Notes: generated by a model not told the origin, from the sequence alone. A stretch of 64,000 nucleotides of DNA from Abelmoschus esculentus (GCA_035048815.1 JAUCBN010000038.1:16393001-16457000); one strand, 5' to 3'. Counted from the first letter of the stretch, positions 45,186 to 58,250 are shown. Program-made: numbers and translations.

Positions 45186-47150
45186 TGTAATACCTTAATT
45201 TTAGCCCCAAATCAAAACCCTAAATTAGTAAAACCCCTAATTAGATACCCTAAGAATTGAGGATTTTTGGTTTAAATCTAAATAAAATTTTAGTGGTTTA
45301 TCTATAATTTCAGAAAGTATAAGGGTTTTTTCGAAAAGTTGGACAAATTGAGACATTTGTTAGGTAATTTAACTTTTTTTAGAGATAATTTACCCCCTTA
45401 TTTCTCATTTTGATTTGGAGATGAGTATTAATTTCTCATTTATTTCTTCGTTTTAATCTCTCCCTTCCTTTTCTGTTTTCATTTCAAACCGAGTACTCCC
45501 CTTTCCTTTCAGATATTCTTTCGAATAAGCCTCTGGTGTGTTGGTATAAGTTTCAAATCTTTTTTCTTACTTTTACGTTTTTGTTCCAGTAGTAAAGGGA
45601 AGAGGTTTATTTTGAAATCAATCGGTTGAGGATGGTATTTTGAAAAGGTTTGTTTTGGGATTTTTAAGTTGTTTATTAGTGTTAATTGAGTTTTGAATCA
45701 AAAAATGGGGCCTACATGAATCTCGAAAACCAGATTTATAGGAAATTTTGAAAATTTTAGATTTTCCAGGAAAGTTCGAAAACTCGATCTGATCTGACCT
45801 GTTAACCGACCCAACTCAACTCGTTGACCTACTAACATCATCGTTGACCCGCTGATGTTATCATTGACATATTGATGTCAGCGTTGATCATGTGGATGTC
45901 AACGTTCACTTTTTCGACCCGAACTCACTTTATATTTTTGACGTTCTAAATCCGAAGATGCTAATCGTTTTTCAAATTTCAATCCCGAAGTGCTATTTTT
46001 TGAGACATTTTAGTAAGAATGCTTTCGAAAGTTTATCTTTATCAGAATCTAAATTAGTTTATTATCTGGTTTAGGTGACGAGGATTCAGATACTAAATTT
46101 CTTTTTCCTCCTGGATGACATCTTGTTGCTCAGACTTCGAGACCCACACGTGAGATTTCTAATTTAAGTATTTGATAATTCTAGTTTAGTGGGATAGTTT
46201 TAGTACATATGTAAGTGTTGTTTGTAAATTCTACATTTTCTTGACCTAGAGTTAGGACTGATCCTGATAGATGTTATTCTCGATGTTAAGCTAACTGTTT
46301 AAGGTGTGTCTCTCCTGATATTATTTATACACTTTTTTGTGCAAAATCTTTGTGTATCTCTGTTGTCATGTTGGACTTTGTTTCTGAATGAAATTGTATT
46401 ATCCCATACCATGTCTCTTGTTAATTATAAGATATACATTCAGACTCAGACATCGGAATATTACATTGTATTGGGTTGGATATTTTGTTTGAGGAAGTTT
46501 AATGATATCATCTTCAAGTGAGTATCACTTTGGGTCAGTGACTCCACCTTCGGGTTGAGTTTCCACTTCAGATGATGACGTTAGAGTCAAAATGGTTAAA
46601 GAGAACCTACTCTTCAGATGGTGTTAGGATAGGTGTAGGGCATTCAGACATTATATCATATGTTCTGTCATTTTTATGACATTTGTATTTTGTTGATATT
46701 TGAATAATTGTGACTTGTATATAATATTTTGGCTCTTGTGTTTATACTATATCTACACACTAGAGACACACTAAGCTCCCTAGCTTACACCCCTTCAGTT
46801 TCTGTTTCAGATTCTCAGACTTAGGTTACAATACTTGGAGGACTCTTATTTCAGAACTTTTTACGCATGTTTTTACAGATTTCGGATTTAAATCTTTTCT
46901 ATCTCAAATATGTATTCTTGTAATGGACTTTGGATATTTACTTGGTTTTCAGGTTTTAATATTTATTATAAATTTGGGTTGAATCTTCAAATTATATTAA
47001 ATGACTTGTTTCATTATTTCAAATATTCTTGATTTTGATGATTTAATAGATTTTGTGCTTCATTTATTTGAACCCTAATTTATGAGTCATGTTTACTTAA
47101 CATGATCTCTAAGTTTTAAACTAATAGATTAGATTAAAATTAGGGGTTAT
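45186..47150 (+). repeat. LTR of the truncated Tekay-type element
   Basis: Begins TGTAATACCTTAATTTTAGC and ends about GGGGTTATA (expected ACA, mutated). Diverged from the 4304-6402 LTR but with the same order: donor-like GTATAAGTT near 45545, TGATGTCA remnants of the TGACGTCA cluster (45835-45900), and exon A at 46075-46149 (75 nt). Exon B is decayed. No primer site follows; BSL intron sequence resumes near 47155. Confidence 0.82.
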
Positions 47151-47154
47151 AATT

Positions 47155-47944
47155 TACGAGTATTTCTTTGACTACTTGTGTTAATATTTGTTTTTGTGGG
47201 TCAGGAGCTGAATGCTAACAGACCTCCAACACCTACCAGAGGTTGTCCTCAAGTAACAAATGACCCAGGCTCTCTGGCTTGGGTATAGGAGACCCATTTG
47301 TTTCTACATACATCTCATTCGGACTATTGCAATCACTTGGAGACTGTTCAAATCTGTAATCTCTCGACACGATATGTCTCTAGGTTTATGGAAGATGCTC
47401 GTTTGGGAATCGGATTGCACGCGTCGTAGGTTTACATTGGTTATGAGCTGCTGAACATTTTAATTTGGACTTCTCCCATTCCCCTATAAATTGAGACTCA
47501 ATTGAGTGGTTCCTTCAAATGGGTTGGTAGTACTAGTTTTACATTTTCTATGATGCTATTGTTAGTTTTTTTATAAGGGTTAGAGTTTGATGAGAAGTCT
47601 AAGTTAACGAGGAGTGTTAGAGTTTTTATTTAATATGTAATTAGAGTTTATCCTTAATTAATAATTTAGATTTATTAAAAGTCTTATTTAAATTAAGAAC
47701 AAATATTATTTAAATTAGAGATAAAATATAATTTTAGTTATATTAAAATTCTATATTAGTCTATTTAAAAGCTTATTTTGTAAGCATTTGAGAGTGAAGA
47801 ATAATAAGAAAATACAAAGAAATATGTTGTTCTCTCTAAAAAATATCTTGCTCATTTTCTTTAAACAATAAATCCTTAATTATCAATCACACACAAACCA
47901 CCATCATTCATTCCATCTTCAACCACCATGCCCGTTTCTCACAT

Positions 47945-48027
<83 letters not shown>

Positions 48028-48240
48028 TCAATTTTGTATCATAGAGGTTTTCATTTGTGTAATTTACTTGAGCTTTGTACAATGTAATGTGTGATGATGG
48101 AGCTTTTTCTCTGAACATAAAAACCTACTAAATTGTTGTATGATCTCTGACCTTTGGGATGTCGGACCGGTGGTTAATATCGTTTAACAGGATATTTCTG
48201 GTCTTTGTCAAGATTAACATTTTCTGTATCCTTCCATGTC
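47155..48240 (+). pseudogene. BSL2/BSL3-type phosphatase last exon and 3' flank, copy 2
   Basis: After GGGTCAG, 47205-47288 reads ELNANRPPTPTRGCPQVTND then PGSLAWV and TAG, the well-conserved C-terminus of BSL2/BSL3 proteins. The downstream sequence matches 44380-44918, interrupted by an extra block at about 47560-47940 and an (ATAG)n run. No upstream exon is attached, so it cannot be a gene by itself. It is better preserved than copy 1. Confidence 0.82.
47944..48028. repeat. (ATAG)n microsatellite
   Basis: About 21 uninterrupted tetranucleotide units; likely polymorphic. Confidence 0.95.
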
Positions 48241-48450
48241 TTTGTTGAAAACATGGTTATAATTCAAAACGTGATGGCAGTGTCTTGACTGCATACGACC
48301 AAACGGAATGACTAGAACCTCAAGATAACCTTCGATTGAGACCGGAATTTCGACGGATGATCCGAGATTGAACGGAAGACCGGAGGGAAATTGTACCTAA
48401 AGGAGCAAAATAAATACATGCAAACTCATTTATTTGTACACACTAAAAGC

Positions 48451-48850
48451 TAGGGCTGAGCATAGTTAACCGAATTAAACCGAAGTATTATGGTTTATAA
48501 ATTTACGAATCGCGGTTAACCGAATTAAACTGAATTTGATGTTTTAATTGATTTTTAATTATTTTTATAAGGTAAAAATATATATTTTATACTTAAAATG
48601 TTATAGATGTATATTTATTTTTTACTTAAAAATAAGTTTTTAATAAATATTTATGAAAAATATTTTAAATTTTTTACCTTTTAATGTTTAAAAGTCATAA
48701 AATAAAGCTATTTTATCAAGATAAAATATAAATTTTTAAAAAATAACGTTACTATTAAAAAATCAAAAACCGAAGTTTACCGAACCGAAAACCGACGATT
48801 ATTAAAATAGGCTATTGAATTAAATCAAAACCGAACCGAATACACCCCTA
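48451..48850. mobile_element. hAT-type MITE
   Basis: 400 bp with ends TAGGGCTGAGCATAG and ACACCCCTA and an 8-bp target duplication with one mismatch: CTAAAAGC (48443-48450) and CTAAAATC (48851-48858). The inner ends repeat GGTTAACCGAATTAAACCGA-like motifs in inverted orientation. Non-coding. Confidence 0.82.
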
Positions 48851-48858
48851 CTAAAATC

Positions 48859-49740
48859 AGCATCCATGGCGTTGGGTAAATACCTTTCTTTTTCTTATAA
48901 TTTTGTTTTTTAGAGGCAAGTGGGTAATGCAGTTGGTTGGTGAGGACGGTACTCTTTTCCATGTTTAAAGAATGATCACTAGTTCAAGTACTGTGTAAGT
49001 TGGATAAGGTAGTTAGTTTTGATAGGATCCATTTAAGTTTTATTGGATTAATTGTACCATTCATTCTCAAATTATGATTTAATTCTAAATTGGTTTTAAA
49101 GTTTTAAAACTTTCAATTTTATCCCACTTTCTAAATTGGTCCCCTAAACTTCTGAACATTTTAATTTTATCCTCAAATTATGACATTCATTTTAATTGGA
49201 TTCTCAAACTTTTCAATGTTCTAAAATTTATTAATTATTATATAAATTTTGATGTATATTATGTAATAATATTATATGACAAAAATTATGAATCTCATTC
49301 TAAATTGGTCTAAAATATATCAACGCAATTAAAATAATCAAATTATATCATCATTTGGTCTAAAATCCTATTCTTCTGAATAAATTAAACCGAATTAAAA
49401 AATATATTTCTATAATAAATCTTTATAAATATCAATCACCTACTTTCTAATCGTATCAAAATTCACTTATCAGTGGTGTAAATTTATAAGGTGTTATATT
49501 ATTTTTAAAAAATAAAATAACAAAAACAAAGTCCCTCGGTTCTTCCGGTAAATAGACGACAAGGATGGAGCCATATAGGGGTGGGGAAGGGCAATCACCC
49601 CCCACCCCTGAAGAATTTTTTTCACTTTTGATCCTCTTTAATTTTTTTAAAAATTGATTTTTTATGAATTTATTTCCTTACTTTTAAATATTTATGTTTT
49701 GTCCTTTTAACCATAAATCCTGGCTCCTATAGAAGGTATA
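48859..49740. other. AT-rich DNA ending in a short dispersed repeat
   Basis: No gene. About 49560-49735 is a repeat with inverted tips (GGATGGAGCCATA ... TCCTGGCTCCTAT). A diverged second copy lies at about 51053-51221 (GGACGGAGCTGTG ... CCTGACTTCATC). Family not recognised. Confidence 0.5.
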
Positions 49741-50460
49741 TAATTGTACTACCAACCCTCCATGATTAGAGATGAACGCACACCAACTTCAATTCCTATA
49801 CAAGACCAGCAGACGTCCTCCATCGTCGCCAATTCTGAACCCCTGGCAGAATATTATCTTCCCAGACCCAGAGCCTCCCTAATTGTCCATAGCCACCAGC
49901 GGAACAATCCTGTAAGCCAGCGGCTGTAAACTCTTAACCCTAACAACAGTACACCCACATCAGACATTTCATTTAAAGATTCATAATGAAATTTGGTTTC
50001 TGTCCATGTTGGTGTCAGTTTAGGGTATTAATGGAAACCACGATGGAGAAGCAGTGCGTGACCACAACAGGAACTGTCCTGTGCCAGTGCCGGTGGTGGT
50101 ATTAATGACCATTTCATGGCAATTGGGCAGATCCGTATTCGTCGCTGCAACAGTACGGGCGAGGGCGAGCTACTCCTACTTATATCCAACAGGACTACGT
50201 ACGTCCACCTCTGTGCTTCATGCACTGCTACAAACCTAACCTTTTTATCCAGAAGAAGAGTCAATCTGTGGCTAAAATTGGGCACATACATCCATTACAT
50301 ACATGCATACATATCTTTGTCGATATAGAATTGAATCTCTTTGGTGGAGCAAGGGGTTTGCAGAGGGTACCATTCCAAGAATACGATAAGGCATGTTATC
50401 AACTGATCTGCAGCCTTTGCCCAGTATTGCATTTGATGATTTCTTTATTAATTGGTTAAA
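49741..50460. other. Less AT-rich unassigned stretch
   Basis: Base composition is closer to coding DNA than its surroundings and several short open frames overlap on both strands (for example 49744-49929 plus, 50028-50291 minus), but none is long, conserved-looking or flanked by clear splice sites. Could be an exon remnant or a noncoding transcript; I do not assign it. Confidence 0.3.
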
Positions 50461-51330
50461 TAGACTGTTTCATACATGAATTCAATATTTTTTTAGACCT
50501 ATAGATGTTTGAATTTAGAGAGAGAAATAAAATCTCAAATTGCTACATGTGCGGACTTGGTATTGATGGGTCAGAATGATAACGTCATTAAGTGTCACGT
50601 GTCACGACCTAATTGATCGTAGAAATATCATATCAACATTATGTATTGGTTAGAGAATTTTTTCAAATTCGGGTATCATGTTAAGAGATATTCCTAAATT
50701 CATGTACTAATTTGTAAATTAAATCCATATACTTTTGTCTTGAACTTTGTATTTTCTATTACCTTATTTAATATTCTAAACTCCAAGATCAAAACCCCTA
50801 AACCCTTGTATAAACTCTAAATTATAAATCCCATAAATAACAAACCCTAAAACCCTTAAATCTTAAACCCTAAAACAATGAAACCAATAAAAACCTCACC
50901 CTAAAGCCAATAAACACTAAAACATCATAAACCCTAAAATTCATAAACCATAACCTAAATATTAAATCTCAACCCCTAAACATTTAATCCTAAATTACAA
51001 AACCTAAACTCTTAAACCATAATCATTAAATAAACCTTAACCCTAAACACAAGGAAGGACGGAGCTGTGTGGGAGTGGGGTGGGGTAATCGTCCCCCGTT
51101 TTTTTTTATTTTTTTCATCCTATTTATTTTTTTATAATTATTTTTTATGAAGTTGTCCTCAACTTCTTAATACTTATGTTTTACCCCCTCAACACCAATT
51201 CCTGACTTCATCTCTGCCTAAACATCAATCTAATTATCTTATTTAATAAGATCAATAATTTTTTTAATGGAATGTTTAGTTTTCAAAGGAATTTATGATT
51301 TAATACATACAAAGCCAATATAATTTACCT
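50461..51330. other. Intergenic DNA with degenerate telomere-like tracts
   Basis: Between 50755 and 51055 there are many AAACCCTAAA-type repeats in degenerate form, typical of plant interstitial telomere-like low-complexity DNA. No gene. Confidence 0.6.
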
Positions 51331-51706
51331 TTATACAAATTTGGTCCAACTCTCGTTTCTCATTTATTTATGATATCATATCATTAAATATACTGCCCAA
51401 TAATGCCCAGGGTGGGATCCTAGTCTTTATGAAGAATGCGGTGCAAAAAAATGACGTACTAGGGAGAATAACAAATCTAATCCCTCTGAATTTTTAATAT
51501 TTTAATTTTACCCTTCAAGAAATGATAAATTATATTTAACTCCCCAAATGTTGATTCATCAGATTAATGAAATAGTAATTCGTATAACATTGTAACTTAT
51601 AAAGCATAAATCACAAAGTAATATAAAAATAAAACATTGTAATCATTTGATAATTGTTTGATATATTTAAAAGGGAGTTGAAGTGCAGATGTATGGATGT
51701 TCCACG

Positions 51707-52280
51707 TAAAGTGTCTAACGAGTTGAGCAGTTTGTGAGCTGTTTGAACTCGATTTGGTCCAAATTTAATAAATTTTCAATTCAATGGCTTGACTTAAACT
51801 CGATTCAAGACCTTAACGAGTTGAATCGAGTAAAGTCTAACTCGACTCGATAAGTTCGCGAGCAGCTCTCGTTAATTTTTTAAAATATTTTTTTAGTAAT
51901 CACTTTAAAGTTATTTCACTCAAAAAATAAATCTAAATAATAATTATTAATTTGTGAATTGTTACTTAATTTTAATATGCTAGTTTGGTGTATTTATGAA
52001 TTGTAACTTTCTAATTTAGACTTTGAAAGTGTTTTATACACTCTTTTAATATTTTTGGTTAAATTTGTTTATTTATGTTAATATTAAGCCTTATATAGTA
52101 TTATTAAATTATACTTTTAGTTAAAAATAAGGTAAGTTTTTTAGTGAACTTAACAAGTACAAATCGAGCATAATTTTACGAGCTTAACGAGCAACGAATC
52201 GAGTCGAACAATAATTTTTTTAACGTACACGAGTCGAACATTGTCTAACTCGTAACCGACTCGCTCGATAAATACCTCTA
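51707..52280. mobile_element. hAT-type MITE in unit 1 only
   Basis: Inverted tips AAGTGTCTAACGAG and CTCGATAAATACCTCT; interior rich in GAGTCGA/TCGACTC-like motifs as in the other hAT-type MITEs here. Unit 2 lacks it at the matching place (about 57400), an empty site. Exact target duplication not resolved. Confidence 0.65.
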
Positions 52281-53470
52281 ATTGGGTGCATTAAAATATA
52301 TGTTTACGATAATTCAAGATCAATCCCCGAGACTGTGACTCGACCTTAGATGGTTAACAAGCTGCCTTTGCATGATTCTAGGTCACGTTGATTTAGATTT
52401 GAATATTATAGAGATCAATTATATAGATATATAGAACCATTATAAAGTGTTTTAGTAAATTTCAAATTAGCTAACAGTGATTACAGTATTATATGTTTTA
52501 AAGTATAATTTCTACCATTTGACATTGATCGCTCAATCACTCTGATAGAGTCACTGGTACTCAAACTCGTGACCTCTAAGAAGAACAATTGTTCCTTTAA
52601 CCATTTGGGCTAGAGGACTTGTGTAATTAATTATATATTTAAATGGTTGAGTTTCAATATAATTAATATTTATTAAAATAATTTATGATTTAGTATTTAA
52701 AGATTATGAGATATTGTTTAATAGTTTAAGGTTTATTCATATGTTTTATAATAATTAATTCTAATATCATATACATATTTCTTTTAAAAAATATGTTCAT
52801 GATGGATAAATTTTTTAATAGATTTTCTTCGATAACTTAAAATAGAGCGATTCGTAAAAAAACAAATATATAAATAATATTTTACATTATTTGTGAATAT
52901 AAACTTTGAAACCTAAATATTAGTTCTAAATGGATTATTTCCCTAATTTTACCCAAACAAACATTTTAATTTGAAAAGAAACAAAGATAATTAGAATAAC
53001 ATTTCTAACAAAATTTAAGAAAGGAAGAAACAAAAGTCTAATTAAGACCAACCAAATGAACAAAACCCAAACAGTAGAATACAAATTCAATGCTTCATTT
53101 AAATGTCACTATGTTTGTCCTAAAATAAAAATAGAGTTGTTATAGGGCTCGTAGTTTAAGGTAAAAGAGGTAATGTTTAACGTTTATAATGTAAGATTTA
53201 AAGTTAGAGTGTCTGATTTATTTTTTAGTGTCAAAATAAAAAATATATATTAAAAATGACAAGATTTTTATTCCAACGAACTTTTACTGGTTAAAAAAAC
53301 AAACAAAAATTCAAGATTTAACTCGATTATCCGGGATATAATCATACTTAAGAAATCCAAATTTATAATTCGAATTTTGATCTTACAAACCTTATTCGCT
53401 TCCGGATTCCTACAAAATTACATCAACGAAAAGAAATCGAATAAGCCATAACCCTACACTTTCTTTCCCA

Positions 53471-53788
53471 TCACTTATTTTCCCATTTGGCTTTCTCTTG
53501 GTTAAGAAAATCAAGGAAAACGGTGCTCTTACACTGAGGGCACTTGGGATCAACCTCCGACAGCATCACGTACAGGAAGCACCGAGGACAACCCACCAGC
53601 AACATAGAAGCTACTTCAGGACGACTACTCGAGTACTCTGCAATCGGCGTCGAATCTCCGAAGCTGTCCGAAGATACGCACGAACTCTCCGAGGAAGAAA
53701 CCGACGACGTAACACGGTGGTTTGCCACCCTGGTTGGTGTTAAGTTCAACACCAAATCCAGCTCTGAACCGTTGGATCTTCGACCCAT
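53471..53788 (-). CDS. GIR1/GIR2-like EAR-motif repressor protein, copy 1
   Basis: Intact 105-aa single-exon gene. Residues 10-16 are LDLVLNL, an LxLxL EAR motif of the kind that recruits TOPLESS-type corepressors. A Ser-rich middle (27-55) follows, then the conserved block LLVGCPRCFLYVMLSEVDPK and CPQCKSTVFLDFL with two CxxC pairs (67-70 and 83-86) that could bind zinc. This architecture matches Arabidopsis GIR1/GIR2, small nuclear proteins that bind the homeodomain factor GL2 and repress root-hair genes. Copy 2 at 58298-58615 differs in only two residues seen (AEY here, VDY there, at 50-52), so duplication is recent or selection strong. An (AT)n run sits in the promoter at 53948-53973. Confidence 0.88.
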   Translation of the reverse strand: MGRRSNGSELDLVLNLTPTRVANHRVTSSVSSSESSCVSSDSFGDSTPIAEYSSSRPEVASMLLVGCPRCFLYVMLSEVDPKCPQCKSTVFLDFLNQEKAKWENK

Positions 53789-53947
53789 GATATATTTTGA
53801 ATTATATTTTCACCTGTTTGGACATGAATATTGAAACAATCAAATGAACACAAATAATCTAGAAGAAAAAGGAAAGGAGAAAATCTGAAGAGCCACCTTT
53901 GGCAAATAAAGCCTTCAAGCACCAAACTGAAAGGGTTCAGCTCAATG

Positions 53948-53973
53948 AATATATATATATATATATATATATA
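53948..53973. repeat. (AT)n microsatellite in the copy 1 promoter
   Basis: About 13 AT units 160 bp upstream of the GIR1-like ATG. The duplicated promoter has only AATATAAGTATGTATACAC (58782-58800) at this position. Confidence 0.85.
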
Positions 53974-54305
53974 CACGATAATTATTCGATATACAAGAGG
54001 TGAAAATATTTTTTTTATAAAATTAAAGATTTAGATTCATAATTTAAAATTTATAAATTAAAAATTAAATCTCTAATTATATTACACTAACTTTGAAACC
54101 TTAAATCTTAATCGTAACGTATAAACTATAAACCTTGATATTTTACTATTTTTTCCTGGCAGTAAAATTTACCACAGGTGAAGTATAATGAATCATCTAA
54201 GAGTAAACTAGTCCGTAGGGTTTTAAACCACCAGGAGACCCCACGAGAAATTTGCATTTATGTTGGAATAAATTCCATTTGTACTGTACTATTTTGTTTT
54301 TTATA

Positions 54306-55179
54306 GCCATAAAGATAATTTTTACCCTTAACGTTTATAATTTTTGTCATTTTGGCCTCTATTTTTTTTTGGATAAATTTAGCCCTTGATCTATGTTTTT
54401 TTAACAAATAACTCATTTTTTAACTATCATGATAACTGAACCGTTAAAAATTTAATAATGGTAACATATCATATATATATGATAATATATTTTAAATGAC
54501 ATATAATCTAACCTATTAAATATATACATATATATAGAATATAATTTTATTCTAGTATAAAATATAAAAAAAATTAAATAAAATATTAAAAATTAATTAA
54601 ATACAAAACAAAAATTTACTAAATATTCTCAACCCTAACTAAACTAAAATATCTTTATAAAACCCTAAAACTCCGATTTAGATTGAAACTAAAATACCTA
54701 AATTCTAAATTAAAATAATAAAAATTCAATTGATTATTATCAAAAAAATTTATCTTTGATTCACCGGTAACAAACTATACAAAACACTTTCTTCTCGGAT
54801 TATGTTCATATCTTTTTAGATAAAATTTTAATTTTACTATAGTTAAGGTTGAAAATGTTTAGTAGCCTTTTGTTTTAGATTTAATTAATTTTTAATATTT
54901 CATTTAAATTTTAATTGTTTTATATTTTTCGATTCGAATAAAACTATATCTCGCGTTTATGTATTTGATATACTAGATGTTAAGTCATTTAAAATATATT
55001 ATTACATATATATGACATGTCATCATTATTAAATATTTAACGGTTCAGTTATCATGGTAGTTAAAAAATGAGTTATTTGATAAAAAGATAAAGGTCAAGG
55101 GCTAAATTTATCCAAAAAAAGAATAGGGGCTAAAATGACCAAAATTATAAATGTTAAGGGTGAAAATTATCTTTATGCC
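54306..55179. mobile_element. Mutator-type MITE, copy 3
   Basis: 874 bp, ends GCCATAAAGATAATTTTTAC and AATTATCTTTATGCC, perfect 9-bp duplication TTTTTTATA (54297-54305 and 55180-55188). Unit 2 of the tandem duplication has no insertion at the matching place (about 59035-59045). It lies about 520 bp upstream of the GIR1-like gene copy 1. Confidence 0.92.
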
Positions 55180-55599
55180 TTTTTTATATTAAAAAAATTA
55201 AATATACATTTAATATCTTAATAAATATTTTTTAAAATTGATATTTAAAAAAATTTTGATCCCAAATTAATTTTCAAATTATAAGGTATCTCAATAAAAG
55301 TAGTACCTAAAGAGTTTTTGCTCTAAAATTGATATTAAAATTAAACATCATCTCCGAAATTGGTGCATAAAAAAATATTTTTTCTAAGTTAATATTAAAA
55401 TATTTAAAGATTTAAAGACTAATTTATAAAAATAAAAAAATTTAAAAATTAATTTAAAATAAAAATCATAATTGAATAATAAAATTAAAACATTTAAAAA
55501 TTTGATAACATATAATAAAATGAGTTACAATTTGAGAACTAACTCCATTCATCAATCGTATGATAATGATTTTTTTTTTTCAATTTTTTAATCCAAACC

Positions 55600-56550
55600 A
55601 ATATGATAATCCAAATTAGCTGAGCAGTTAAAGACGTATAATTTTTTTTTATTATGTTTTTTTTTTCATGTTTTTTATTGAAATTTTTTAAAAATTTAAA
55701 TTTTTTAAACTCTTAACTTTTATTTTTATATCTTAAACCGTAAATTTACACACTAAAAAGTACGCTATATCCTTAATTTTTTAAACCCTAATCACAACTT
55801 CTAACCTTAAATCTTTTAATTTAAAATGAACGTATAAAAAAAATAAAAAAAATAAACAATCTTCACCTAGTTAAGACAGACTGTTGTAAAGTTTTGTTTT
55901 ATATAAAACCAAACACTGTCTGTGCTCCATGATAACTGTTGGAGTTCATGTTTAATGTAAATGCCAGTCCGGTAACCCATTTATATGTTTGAATGTAAAC
56001 AAATAGAGAGTTCCACGAACCTTTCGTATAATATTTATTTATCAAATTAAACAAATAAGTATAAATAATGTTTTTATGTTATTTACATTCAAGAACAAAT
56101 TCGTTTATAAACTTGTTTATAGACTCATTAATAAGATGAAAATACTTGTGAATATATCGAACAAAAATTTTCTGCCTCTTTTATATGCATCCTTTGAAAA
56201 TTTATTAAAAAATTAAATTTTAAATTGTAACCCTTATTTTCTATATTCTAAACCCTATACCCTAAAAAATACACCCTACCTCTAATTCACTAAACCCTAA
56301 CCAAAATCCCTAAACCTAACCAAAACCCCTAGACTAAAACCCTAAACCCTAAACCTCTGATTTAAATTGGAGACATAAATGGAGACATAGAAAAGGGGTA
56401 GACGATTTACACCCGAATATATCTAAATACTATTTTTTATTATCACTAAGGATATTATATAAGTTCATATTGCAATGCGAGTTTTATTTTGTTGATTTGG
56501 TTTTATTTATTTATTTATTGTCAAGTTAGTTAACATTTCTTAATGCATAG
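55600..56550. other. Unit 1-specific insertion-like DNA
   Basis: No counterpart in unit 2 between its matching points (about 60020 and 60085). Contains telomere-like ACCCTAAA tracts (56225-56370). No gene or terminal repeats recognised. Confidence 0.45.
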
Positions 56551-57559
56551 ATGAACTTGTACATGAACGAATAAATGATGAAGACGTTAGGGAACACTAA
56601 ATAAACGAGTACGAATACTTTTAAAAATAAATAAATGAATAGGAAAACAATATTAAAAATTTAAACAAACAAAAACCAAATATAATTATCTTTAAAAATA
56701 AATAAAAAATATAAATATAATCTTACTCGTTCAAACTCGAGTCGCTCCTACCTACCTAAACAACTTGACGTTATTATCGGTGGGCTACTCATTTATTATT
56801 ATTTACTTCCTTCCATTGAATATACCATCCACCAATGTGACATTATACACACAAACGAGAAGAGGATCCAAAATGGTTCAAATTTGCTTTAAAATCAACA
56901 TTCTTTGTATATTTACAATTTAGTCCTTTTACTTAATTTTTTAGAATTAAGTCTTTACTTTCTGAACATAATAACTATTAATGTGATCAACGAAAACCGT
57001 AAGTAAAAAAGAGATTTGAATGTGTAAAAAGTATTTAAATTTAAGAAAATAATTAATTTTTTATCAAATTAAGTTATTAAATCAAAAAATTAATTAATTA
57101 AGCATTTTAATTAATTTTGATAATTTTTCTAATACGTTGATACAATTTTGGTTCACCCTTCGTCTCTCATTTATTTATGATATTATATCATTAAATATGC
57201 TTCCTAATAATGCCCGGTGTGGGATCCTACTCTTTATGAAGAATGCCGTCCAACACACGCATACATAAAATGACGTACTAGGGAAAAGTAGGGATAATAA
57301 CAAATTTAATCCCTCTGAATTGTCAATAATTTAATTTTAGCCTTTAAAAATTAAAAAAAAAATTATATTTAAAATGGAGTTGAAGTGCAGTTGTACTTCT
57401 GTTGGGTGCATTGAAATCTATGTTAACTAGAATTCAATATCAATCACCCGAGACTGTGACTCAACCTTTGATGGTTAACAAGTTGACTTTGCATGGTTTG
57501 GATTTTAAGTCGTATTGATTTAGATTAGAATATTATAGAGATTAATTACGAAGATAATA

Positions 57560-58250
57560 TAAATTCGTTAGAAGATATTTTTTTTAATTCGATTTGTTCA
57601 ATTCATAATGTCGAGATTTAAACCTTAAATATTATTTAACGGATCTATTGCTTCATCCTGATAGATCAACTTGTAGTTGGTAAATTAAATAATTTTTTTT
57701 GCTTTCATAAATATAATTATCTATTAATAAAAATTTAATCATATGTGTCTCGATCTTGTATGTAAACCTCATTAAAAGTCTCTCTAAACCTAAATAAAAA
57801 AAAAGTATTACCGGTACAAAAACGAAGAAACAGTACAACTAGGAAGAAGAGAACCTCAAGAATATAGGCAGAACGTACCCTGGAGGGATGGAAATCATCT
57901 TCCTCTTTTTTATGTCTCTGTTTCAAATTAGAGGTTTAGAGTTTAAGGTTCAGGGTTTAGAGAATTAGAGGTATAGTGTATGTTTTAGGGTATTGAATTT
58001 AGGGTTTAGAAAATAAGGGTTAAGGTTACAAATTTAATTTTTTAAAGAAAATATAAAAAGCACTAGAGCAGTAATTGAAATAAGCATTCCACAAAAAGCA
58101 GAAAAAAAAAACCTCACACCTTGGCGATTAGTAGCAAACATCCAAGCTTTTGAAGGTACCTGGACTGTCTATAAAAACTACATAAATTTTTATAATATTA
58201 TAAACCTTAAACCCTAAACTTTAAACCCTAAATCTTATACATAATTACAT
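57560..58250. other. Intergenic DNA 3' of GIR1-like copy 2
   Basis: AT-rich with telomere-like tracts (57930-58030 and 58195-58240). No gene. Confidence 0.55.

Larger units (their letters stand above)
51330..57130. repeat. Tandem duplication, unit 1 (carries GIR1-like gene)
   Basis: Unit 1 and unit 2 (57130-60650) start with similar text (CTCATTTATTTATGAT, GTGGGATCCTA, CTTTATGAAGAATGC) and stay collinear to a shared end (AATACGTT-GATACAATTTTGG), where unit 1 runs directly into unit 2. Unit 1 is longer because it received a hAT-type MITE (51707-52280), a Mutator-type MITE (54306-55179) and about 900 bp of other sequence at 55610-56540. Confidence 0.85.

Noticed and set aside
50780..51055. True telomeric repeat block
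   Set aside because: Only degenerate AAACCCTAA-like tracts; spacing and sequence vary too much for a recent telomere insertion.
53746..53976. 76-codon minus-strand frame upstream of the GIR1-like gene as an upstream ORF
   Set aside because: It reads through the (AT)n repeat and is not preserved in the duplicated promoter.
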